This document shows, in pieces, positions 7,384-13,596 of a DNA stretch of 20,272 nt. The stretch's first letter is position 1. Each line of letters begins with the position of its first letter. The notes below the pieces were generated by a model that saw only the letters and a program-made list of their open reading frames with translations, was not told the origin of the DNA and ran no database searches. Made by a program: the position numbers and the translations under genes. The DNA is from a virus: positions 1-20,272 of the IMG/VR virus record IMGVR_UViG_3300047481_000206; one strand, given 5' to 3'.

Positions 7384-8516
7384 TATTGTACCTGTAGAAG
7401 CAGGCAGTGTTTGTTTACCCGCCCTGTTGGAATCACTGATTTTGTCTTTATGTTGTTAAGGTAACGCACTGCAACAGCAAATGTTTTGCGGCAGTCATTA
7501 GTATTTTTCACAAACTCTTCGGATTTACGAACAGTCTTTTCAAAAGACTTGGACGAGTCAAAACCAATCACAGTAGACCCCTTAACAAGGAGTCCTGTTT
7601 TGGGTTCAGCCGCCACAAACACTGTAGCCTTGTTGTTCTTTGTGTTAAACATCAAGAATCCTTGTGTACCAAGAATATCACTTGGCTTCACAGAGTCAAC
7701 CCCAAAGACATTACTTTTTTCCATGAATTTTAGATTTTTGATCTGTGTCTGTACGCTCTTGGGTTTGCATTTTCGGGGCTTGCGTGAAGCATTCAGCACA
7801 CCAAGGCGGTCATTCAAATTACAAATGGCTTCATCAAAATATTCTATAAGGCACTTCATGCTCTTGGGCTTCAAGTACGAATAGCCCTCCACCAAGTCTT
7901 TGTCAGTCTTATCGTGTGCTGCCTTCAGGTCGCTGTAGGATTTTTGTAGGCGGTGTATTGCCATTGTAGCCATAGGTTTATTAAGGTCAGCACCCCTGAT
8001 CCAATCCATAATAGGATTGGGCTTCTTTTTTGTCCCAACCACGCTTTCAGATGCAAAATCAAGCACAGGCTCAAGAGTGGTCAGCATCTCGTTTGCCTTT
8101 GCTTCAATGCGATCCTGAACGGTAATTCGCTCCTTTGGTTCGGTGGGAACGCGCCGCCTTGCTTCATTAAGCAGTTCGTTCACATTCTTGCAGATAAACT
8201 CCTTCTGCTTTTCCGTCATGGGAAACCCGCGACTAGCACAACGGCAATACGCCGAAATCATCTTGAGTGAATTTTTGGATGCGTAAGACACCGCTTTTGC
8301 GTCTTCTTCCCGCCCCTCATCGGTTAGCCACTCTGCAATCCACTTTTTTGCAGCAGACGAAGTGAAATTCTGTCGATACCAGTAGACTGCCTTTTCCAAG
8401 AGTATATCCATATCTGCGTTTTGTGGAATAGCTGTAAATTCAGGTTCATTACCACCAGAAAGAATGCTGCGGGCGCGATCATTGGACAGTTTTCGATTCA
8501 TGGTTAAGGTTGGCAT
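7383..8516 (-). CDS. Conserved hypothetical protein between gp46 and RNase H
   Basis: A 377-residue cytoplasmic protein that I cannot assign. It is rich in Lys and Ala and looks helical in its first 300 residues (YRQNFTSSAAKKWIAEWL, KQKEFICKNVNELLNEARRR). The C-terminal 120 residues look more beta-rich (KATVFVAAEPKTGLLVKGSTVIGFD, then TGRVNKHCLLLQVQ). The ATG at 8516 lies 13 bases inside the end of 46; MNRKL at 8501 is an alternative start 2 bases after the 46 stop. The end overlaps the RNase H ATG by one base. Its fixed position among recombination and replication genes suggests a DNA-transaction role. No catalytic motif, zinc site or Walker motif is visible. Confidence 0.8.
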   Translation of the reverse strand: MPTLTMNRKLSNDRARSILSGGNEPEFTAIPQNADMDILLEKAVYWYRQNFTSSAAKKWIAEWLTDEGREEDAKAVSYASKNSLKMISAYCRCASRGFPMTEKQKEFICKNVNELLNEARRRVPTEPKERITVQDRIEAKANEMLTTLEPVLDFASESVVGTKKKPNPIMDWIRGADLNKPMATMAIHRLQKSYSDLKAAHDKTDKDLVEGYSYLKPKSMKCLIEYFDEAICNLNDRLGVLNASRKPRKCKPKSVQTQIKNLKFMEKSNVFGVDSVKPSDILGTQGFLMFNTKNNKATVFVAAEPKTGLLVKGSTVIGFDSSKSFEKTVRKSEEFVKNTNDCRKTFAVAVRYLNNIKTKSVIPTGRVNKHCLLLQVQ

Positions 8517-10222
8517 AGTTTGCTAAAGTTATTGACCTTCTTGTAGGTCAGAATGTTCTGAAACTTGTCTAGTAGTTGATCGGACTTGTGAGAGATAACG
8601 AAAATATTGTTGGAGTTTCCCATGCTCTGAAGAATCTTGATTACCTCTTCTGTGCCAACAGCATCAAGAGAAGAGTCAAATACTTCATCAAGAATAAGCA
8701 GGTTTGTGTTTGCACTGTTCTTCATCCTAGCAATATCTCGCCACGCCAGCAAGAGGGACAGGTCAATTCTTAATTTTTCACCCTCACTAAAATTATCGTA
8801 AGAGAACTCGTCACGGTGGCGGCTCTTGATTATTTCATTAAAGTCTTCGTTCAGTGTGAACTGTGCGAAAAAATCCATAGAAATCAAATACTTGTTGATA
8901 ATCTTGTTAAGGGCAGGAATGTATTTACGAATTATTTTTCGCTTTATTCCGCTGTCCTTCAGCAGCATTGTAGCAATTTCCATTGTGTGAAGATCCTCAA
9001 CGAATTCTTTTCGTTGTGTCTCTGCATTTGCTTCTTCTGTCTGCAACTGATTCATGCTCTGTCGTTCAGTCTGTACTGAATTCTTTTCTTCAGTAGTCTT
9101 ACTACACAAATCCTGCAATTGCTTCATGTACTTCTTGGAAGACGCAATAGCAGAGTCCGTCTTGTGTGACTCCTGCTTTTTGCCTTCGATTACAGACAGC
9201 ACCTCTGTGGACTTGTCCATTTTAATCCGTGCGTCATCAAGCATGGTCTGCATCTTCTGAAGGGCAGTGACCAGTTCTGTTTCACGTGCTTCTTTCTTGT
9301 TTATCATATTCTCACGAAACTCAGTTGGCAGTCCGTGCTTGCATACAGGACACTCTTCGTTCTGCTCGTAGAAAGACTTCTCGTCTTGCACCTTTTTCAC
9401 ACCACTTTGCATCTGCTTACGAAGTGCGCTCATCTGAGATATAGAGTCCCGCTGTTTGTCCACTGATGCCACACTTTCAGCAAGTTCAGCAATCTCTGTA
9501 TGTAGAGCAGCCTTCCGCTCAAGCAGTGCGGTGAGTGCAGTCTGCTCTTCGTCAAGAGACTTTTTGTACGACTCCAACTGGTTTTCAGACTTCTCTTCAA
9601 TCTTGGCGATCATGTCCATTTTATGCTTGATCTTTAGTTTGAGAGTGGACAACTCCGACTCTATTTCGCGGAGTTCTTCCTTCGTGGAAGAAATGCGGTT
9701 TTTTAGTGCCTCATTCATTTTTGAGAACACATCAATGTCCAACAGGTTCTCCACGATGTTGCGGCGATCCGCAGCTGGAAGTCGCATGAACGGCACATAA
9801 TTCGTGGAGCCAAGAATAACCACCTGACAGAATGTTTTGTAGTTCATCTTCAGAATCTGCCCATCAAGCACCACTTGGTAGTCTTTCACGTTCGCTGTCT
9901 GTGGAATTTCTGTTCCGTCCTTCTGAATAGAGAACACCTTCGGAGACAGCCCACGAATCACCTTGTATTTGCTGCTGTTGGAAGTGAACTCAATCTCCAC
10001 CACACAGTCTTTGCCGTTGATGGAATTAACAATCTGTGGCAGATTAATGTTACGAAAAGGCTTGCCGTACAGCACAAATGTGAGGGCATCCAACATAGTA
10101 GTCTTTCCCGCACCGTTTTCACCACAGATAAGGGTGGTGGAGTGCTTGTCTAATTGCACTTCAGTAAAGTAGTTGCCTGTGCTGAGTAGGTTCTTCCAGC
10201 GAATCTTATTGAATATAATCAT
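8504..10222 (-). CDS. 46: Recombination nuclease ATPase subunit gp46 (SbcC/Rad50-like)
   Basis: A 572-residue SMC-like ATPase that with gp47 makes the Mre11/Rad50-type nuclease used for end resection in recombination-dependent replication. Walker A is GENGAGKT (34-41). Coiled-coil arms flank the zinc hook CPVC (291-294). The ABC signature is NFSEGEKLR (477-485), Walker B is LLILDEVFD (508-516), and the H-loop is VISHK (542-546). The length matches T4 gp46 (560), so the gene looks intact. The ATG and its upstream region lie in the left copy of a 32-bp direct repeat; without the intervening cargo gene, the 47 stop would overlap this start as ATGA. Confidence 0.96.
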   Translation of the reverse strand: MIIFNKIRWKNLLSTGNYFTEVQLDKHSTTLICGENGAGKTTMLDALTFVLYGKPFRNINLPQIVNSINGKDCVVEIEFTSNSSKYKVIRGLSPKVFSIQKDGTEIPQTANVKDYQVVLDGQILKMNYKTFCQVVILGSTNYVPFMRLPAADRRNIVENLLDIDVFSKMNEALKNRISSTKEELREIESELSTLKLKIKHKMDMIAKIEEKSENQLESYKKSLDEEQTALTALLERKAALHTEIAELAESVASVDKQRDSISQMSALRKQMQSGVKKVQDEKSFYEQNEECPVCKHGLPTEFRENMINKKEARETELVTALQKMQTMLDDARIKMDKSTEVLSVIEGKKQESHKTDSAIASSKKYMKQLQDLCSKTTEEKNSVQTERQSMNQLQTEEANAETQRKEFVEDLHTMEIATMLLKDSGIKRKIIRKYIPALNKIINKYLISMDFFAQFTLNEDFNEIIKSRHRDEFSYDNFSEGEKLRIDLSLLLAWRDIARMKNSANTNLLILDEVFDSSLDAVGTEEVIKILQSMGNSNNIFVISHKSDQLLDKFQNILTYKKVNNFSKLCQP

Positions 10223-10283
10223 GACTTTGCGCTATCGTTTGCAATGCACTATCATTTCGTTCATAAAAACCGTAATTATTCAT
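10206..10283 (-). CDS. Possible 25-codon coupling mini-ORF upstream of gene 46
   Basis: An ATG overlapping the stop of the PLP-fold gene (ATGA) opens a reading frame of 25 codons. It crosses the direct-repeat copy and stops about 15 bases past the start of gene 46. There is no recognisable protein and no clear ribosome site. It could carry terminating ribosomes across the roughly 57-base gap to the 46 start and restore coupling lost when the cargo gene was inserted. It may equally be chance. Confidence 0.22.
   Translation of the reverse strand: MNNYGFYERNDSALQTIAQSHDYIQ
10217..10248. repeat. 32-bp direct repeat, left copy (before gene 46)
   Basis: This 32-bp block is 31/32 identical to 11039-11070, differing at one base (A here, C there on the plus strand). 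On the minus strand it encodes a relic of the gp47 C-terminus (CIANDSAKS, then TGA) and runs into the ATGATT start of gene 46. The two copies bracket the PLP-fold gene. Confidence 0.9.
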
Positions 10284-11044
10284 GCTCCTACATTCCAAAA
10301 AAGAACTGTTTTATTTCCACGATTCTTCATTACAAATTCCCATGCTTTTGCATCATATGTTGGTGCAGATGGAAATGGTGGCAAAACTTTGGCTGATTTA
10401 TTGAAAGGTATATCGCAATTATACACCTTTGCTTTACCATAATTTCCTTTATGCCCAACAGATACCACATTAAACTGTGCTTCTGGCCATGCAAGTTGAA
10501 GTCCGCGTGTCAGTGTACCACTAGAACCAACAGACCAAACCTCATCTGGAATCATACCAATATTATATCGTGCAACTTTAACAATACAAGCTAGAACATC
10601 AACATGATCACCCCCGATAGGAATCAGAACTCGATTTGTTGGATTTTCCTTTACATAATCTTTGGCTCGTTTTTCTGTCACACTCAACATTCCATTTGGA
10701 ACCCACCGCATATCAGCACCAGAATTAATTGCTTCTTGCTGGTACGGATGAAGTTTACTCATATCTCGTTGAGCCATGAATATTACTGCTTTTTTTCCGT
10801 GTCTCGCCGCTGCTTTAGCAAAACTAATTTGTGCATATCCAGTCGCAGGAGAACTTCCATATACGAATTCTTTATATGGCCATGTCTTGATCATATTATC
10901 TATGAACCGCATCTTTGAACCCCCGCCAAGAAGATCATCTCGAACTACAAAAATACCATCTTCTACGGTAATAATCGGGTTGGGATTTGGATCTTCCCAA
11001 TCCTGAACCATTTTTAGATAATCTTCTGCTGTTATCAGAATCAT
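10280..11044 (-). CDS. PLP-dependent-enzyme-like protein (fold type II), cargo gene between 47 and 46
   Basis: A 254-residue protein resembling the tryptophan-synthase-beta / ACC-deaminase / D-cysteine-desulfhydrase superfamily. LLGGGSKMRFIDNMI (38-52) matches the segment carrying the PLP-binding lysine (candidate K44). VYGSSPATGYAQISFAKAAARHGKKAVIFM (61-90) matches the cofactor-ring loop plus helix and strand. VWSVGSSGTLTRGLQLA (169-185) matches the glycine-rich phosphate-binding loop. It is shorter than ACC deaminases (about 330). The ATG at 11044 overlaps the 47 stop (ATGA); an in-frame ATG at 11071 lies inside 47. Sampled 60-base rows are 33-43% GC against about 45-52% in rows of 46 and 47. 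With the flanking repeats, this says it is an acquired gene. The reaction is unknown; amino-acid metabolism and DNA-base hypermodification are possibilities. Confidence 0.68.
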   Translation of the reverse strand: MILITAEDYLKMVQDWEDPNPNPIITVEDGIFVVRDDLLGGGSKMRFIDNMIKTWPYKEFVYGSSPATGYAQISFAKAAARHGKKAVIFMAQRDMSKLHPYQQEAINSGADMRWVPNGMLSVTEKRAKDYVKENPTNRVLIPIGGDHVDVLACIVKVARYNIGMIPDEVWSVGSSGTLTRGLQLAWPEAQFNVVSVGHKGNYGKAKVYNCDIPFNKSAKVLPPFPSAPTYDAKAWEFVMKNRGNKTVLFWNVGA

Positions 11045-11070
11045 GACTTTGCGCTCTCGTTTGCAATGCA
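11039..11070. repeat. 32-bp direct repeat, right copy (end of gene 47)
   Basis: This is the original copy. On the minus strand it encodes the last residues of gp47 (CIANESAKS), its TGA, and the overlapping ATGATT that starts the PLP-fold gene. It is 31/32 identical to 10217-10248. The shared first two codons (Met-Ile) of the cargo gene and gene 46 fall inside the repeat. Confidence 0.9.
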
Positions 11071-11439
11071 TTCCTTGTACAGGTCGCGCACAAGATTCTT
11101 TAGGCGACTTGGATCAGACAGGTTTTGTAGTGCTTCAATCTCTTTGTTAATGATAGAGATGGTGTCCTCACCCAAGTCAACGGGGTCGCTGTCCCCGGTT
11201 TGATCAAGTTGCAGGTCTTCAATGATCGTGACTCCATAAGGAGCCGTAGAGTAGATGGAGTCCACAAACTTTTCAAACAGGTACGGTTTTGTCTTCTGCT
11301 CCACAATGATGCGGACAAACTTGCCCCTAGTTCGCTCTTCATCCACCTTGATGTGCGTGGATTCGCTTGCTACTGTATCATCGTAGCGGATCTGTGTGAA
11401 TATGGTATGGGGATTTTTCACAAACTCCTTTCTTGTCAC
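11041..11439 (-). CDS. 47: Gp47 C-terminal part, out of frame with the N-terminal part
   Basis: The frame runs 132 codons from a GTG at 11439 and overlaps the end of the N-terminal ORF. From KEFVKNPHTIFTQIRYDD onward it reads like the continuation of gp47/SbcD: the post-nuclease KNP-x-x-x-F segment followed by an acidic capping domain (IIEDLQLDQTGDSDPVDLGEDT). Joined to residue 214 of the N-terminal ORF, it gives 342 residues, close to T4 gp47 (339). The GTG has no ribosome site, so independent translation is doubtful. The clean end and ATGA junction with the next gene suggest it is still translated, or was until recently. Confidence 0.8.
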   Translation of the reverse strand: MTRKEFVKNPHTIFTQIRYDDTVASESTHIKVDEERTRGKFVRIIVEQKTKPYLFEKFVDSIYSTAPYGVTIIEDLQLDQTGDSDPVDLGEDTISIINKEIEALQNLSDPSRLKNLVRDLYKECIANESAKS

Positions 11440-12070
11440 CGTAGTCGTTCATGGTTATCTGATACGGGCATCCCAAGTAGTGGATGTTCTCTCTGGAGTG
11501 CCGCGTGTGAAAGTGTCCTGTGTAAACAGCGGAAAACCGCTTGAACAGGTCGGAACTCATGCCCCCATCAAACGGTGTGTTCCGCAGCACTTGGTAGCCA
11601 TTCAATTCAAGGTGACCACACAGGATATCTGCGGGAGTCTCCGAGATGAACTTCAAGGATTCCGCCTCGTTATCTTTGTTGATCCACGGCAGCATCGCAA
11701 TAGGCAAACCGTCAAACTCAACGGTGGTGGGAGTTTCGTACACCACAAACTTGTCGGAGAACAGTTCTTGCAGCGAGTTCACCTCGCTCTTGTTCTTAAA
11801 GAAGATATCGTGGTTGCCAAGAATGCAGTGCATGGTCGTACCGCTTTCTTCAAGCCGCTTGATGAAACCGTTGCGGACGGCGTTCAGCGTCAGGAAGTTC
11901 ACAAACTTACGGCGATCCAAGAAGTCACCCATGTGAATAATTGTGGTGATGTCTTCTGCCGCAAGACGTGGAAAAAACACGCGGTCAAAGAATCGCATGA
12001 AGTGTTCCATGAATACGGGTGAATCATTACGCGCACCAAAGTGCGTGTCTGTCACAATGGCGATTTTCAC
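11378..12070 (-). CDS. 47: Recombination nuclease subunit gp47, N-terminal part (SbcD/Mre11-like), frameshifted
   Basis: The metallophosphoesterase domain of gp47, nuclease partner of gp46. Metal ligands are DTH (D8, H10), MGDFLDRRK (D49), LGNHD (N86, H87), CGHLELNG (H153) and TGHFHTRH (H186, H188), so the catalytic set is complete. The true sequence ends near K214 (DYGDKK). After that the frame reads an unrelated 16-residue tail (GVCEKSPYHIHTDPLR) to a stop at 11378, while the next reading frame continues the family sequence. The start is GTG at 12070 overlapping the 55 stop (GTGA). As written, the gene is split. Confidence 0.9.
   Translation of the reverse strand: MKIAIVTDTHFGARNDSPVFMEHFMRFFDRVFFPRLAAEDITTIIHMGDFLDRRKFVNFLTLNAVRNGFIKRLEESGTTMHCILGNHDIFFKNKSEVNSLQELFSDKFVVYETPTTVEFDGLPIAMLPWINKDNEAESLKFISETPADILCGHLELNGYQVLRNTPFDGGMSSDLFKRFSAVYTGHFHTRHSRENIHYLGCPYQITMNDYGDKKGVCEKSPYHIHTDPLR
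11425..11434 (-). other. 47: +1 frameshift point inside gene 47
   Basis: On the minus strand the frame reads GAC AAG AAA GGA GTT. Skipping one base after AAA gives GAG TTT GTG, the start of the conserved KEFVKNP continuation. AAA-G allows a tRNA-Lys +1 slip to AAG, so programmed shifting is conceivable. A one-base insertion, by mutation or sequencing/assembly error, explains it equally well. Confidence 0.8.
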
Positions 12071-12684
12071 TTACTTTTGTCTTTCTTTACAAGCTTTGCC
12101 TTCGGCTTGGAAGTCTTTTTTGTTTTAGACTTTGAGGTTTTGACTGACTTGGGCTTTGACTCATCGGTGTCTTTATTTTCTGTCTTTTTCTCAAAGGATT
12201 TGATGTCGTTCTCCGTTAGGAAGGTGGGCAGAGTCTCAAAATTGCTTCCAATGTTTAGGTAGTTTTCTCGGAACCATTTTTTCATTTGAGAGTCCTCTTC
12301 ACTCATCTCAATCTGTTTAAGTTTTATATACGCCTGCTTTTTTTCTTTCTGTATACGACGAAGAAAAGCGTAGTAGATTATTTGAGTGAAATAAGAAAAC
12401 GGATTTTTAGATTTTAATGGATTGAAATTGTATGCGTACAGCAGACAGTTCTCGATGCCGTCCGAGATCATTTCGTCCCTGTACGGGTAGTTAATAAAAT
12501 TTGGTTTACGGGACAGGTTCTCTGCAATTTTCATGAAGCACTCACCAATGTATTCCGTGACAGGAGGGTGTGGTGTCCCACACTTGTCTGCTGCATCAAC
12601 CAAAATTTTCCAATCCCGCATTACATCAAAAAACTTCTGATTATCAATATAGTGATCACTCTTCTTGTTTTTTTTCTTTGTCAT
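12067..12684 (-). CDS. 55: Late-transcription sigma factor gp55
   Basis: A 205-residue T4 gp55 homologue, the minimal sigma factor that directs host RNA polymerase to late promoters. The core matches T4: DWKILVD (24-30), IAENLSRKPNFINYPYRDEMISDGIENCL (53-81), NFNPLKSKNPFSYFTQIIYYAFLRRIQKEKK (87-117). The T4 protein is 185 residues and ends in a hydrophobic-acidic tip that binds the gp45 clamp. Here a similar LPTFLTEND lies at 152-160, followed by a 45-residue Lys/Ser/Thr-rich tail. ATG at 12684 is preceded by GAAAGAAA and a strong sigma70-type promoter. The end overlaps gene 47 (GTGA). Confidence 0.93.
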   Translation of the reverse strand: MTKKKNKKSDHYIDNQKFFDVMRDWKILVDAADKCGTPHPPVTEYIGECFMKIAENLSRKPNFINYPYRDEMISDGIENCLLYAYNFNPLKSKNPFSYFTQIIYYAFLRRIQKEKKQAYIKLKQIEMSEEDSQMKKWFRENYLNIGSNFETLPTFLTENDIKSFEKKTENKDTDESKPKSVKTSKSKTKKTSKPKAKLVKKDKSK

Positions 12685-12705
12685 AGTATTTTTCTTTCAT
12701 CATGT

Positions 12706-12733
12706 ATTATACCACCAACCAGTTAATTGTCAA
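12706..12733 (-). promoter_or_regulatory. Consensus sigma70-type promoter for gene 55
   Basis: On the minus strand TTGACA (12733-12728) and TATAAT (12711-12706) are separated by 16 bases; both hexamers are perfect. TG lies one base before the -10 (TGG-TATAAT, extended -10). A start near 12699 leaves a leader of about 15 bases before the gene 55 ATG. The -35 overlaps the stop codon of the Sm-like gene. A promoter read by unmodified host polymerase fits early or middle expression of 55, 47, 46 and the replication genes beyond. Confidence 0.85.
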
Positions 12734-13596
12734 TCATTTCCTTCTTTTTTTGGTGGATCTTCGTCTGATAAGTAGTCTTTTATGTACGGCGACCAATCAT
12801 CAAAACTTTTGCCGTAATCGGGATTCTTTTTACGATCTTCTGTTGGTTCTTTCCATTTTTCTTTTGGAATCTTTTTTTGTTTATTGTTTTTTTTCTTTTT
12901 GGGCGTGTGGGGAGCGTCAATATCCATCATGTCTTCAATAAATTCTGTATTGATAAAGTCTTTCATACAGTCTTTTAGATATTCAAACACTCCGCTTTCA
13001 ATCCAACTGTTCATTACTTCTTTAGATATCAAAATAGAAAACACTATACCCTCAGTAGTTTTTGGTATTGGTATTTTTGGTGGCATAAACGGAGGAAACC
13101 CTAACCCCATAGATTCACAAGGTTGCTTGTCTCCTGTCAAGCCATCTGCTGCTAATTGCTTTAGCATTTCTTGCTTTAGCATTTCTTCTAGTTTTTCATC
13201 CATTTCCTGTGACATTTTTTGCATTTCTGCTTCATTTATCTGAAACGGAAAAGACTCCGAAACATTAGGAATAATAGAAGATTTACCAGAATTTTTATCG
13301 TCTATTTCAGTTTGTCTGTTGTACAGAATAATCATGTCAGGATCAGGAGGCAACTCCACCACAATAAAATTAAGTGGAATGCTAACTTCAATGTCAGAAG
13401 AAGCATCAAGCCAGTCAGAGAAGAACACTACATGACGCTTTGAACCACTATACGAATCGGTTTGAATATTATTCATGATTCGCATTGGACGAAAAAGTTT
13501 AATCTTGCCCCTAGACTTGCCTGCTGCCTTTGCAATAATTTCTTCTCCGCTACGGAGTTTAAACACTTTGATGTTGGAAATTTTAGATTTTCTCAT
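12730..13596 (-). CDS. Sm-like (LSm) domain protein with long charged C-terminal tail
   Basis: A 288-residue protein. Residues about 8-97 fit an Sm-like beta-barrel of the kind known from a structurally characterised marine metagenome protein of putative cyanophage origin: IKVFKLRSGEEIIAKAAG (9-26, Sm1-like strands), KIKLFRPMRIM, then VVFFSDWLDASSDIEVSIPLNFIVVELPPDPDMIILYNRQ (56-95). After it come a Met/Glu-rich helix (EAEMQKMSQEMDEKLEEMLKQ), a Pro/Gly linker, a second short domain (GIVFSILISKEVMNSWIESG) and a Lys-rich end. Sm proteins bind RNA as rings, so an RNA role is inferred, not shown. The ATG overlaps the UvsW stop (ATGA). The gene is AT-rich like 55. Confidence 0.7.
   Translation of the reverse strand: MRKSKISNIKVFKLRSGEEIIAKAAGKSRGKIKLFRPMRIMNNIQTDSYSGSKRHVVFFSDWLDASSDIEVSIPLNFIVVELPPDPDMIILYNRQTEIDDKNSGKSSIIPNVSESFPFQINEAEMQKMSQEMDEKLEEMLKQEMLKQLAADGLTGDKQPCESMGLGFPPFMPPKIPIPKTTEGIVFSILISKEVMNSWIESGVFEYLKDCMKDFINTEFIEDMMDIDAPHTPKKKKNNKQKKIPKEKWKEPTEDRKKNPDYGKSFDDWSPYIKDYLSDEDPPKKEGND

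Noticed and set aside
10420-10436. TATAAT inside the PLP-fold gene
   Set aside because: There is no -35 at a proper distance, it lies mid-gene in an AT-rich insert, and no gene starts just downstream.
11396-12022. 208-codon plus-strand open frame opposite gene 47
   Set aside because: It is a shadow of the phosphoesterase gene; it cannot account for the frameshift, which is explained by minus-strand family similarity on both sides.
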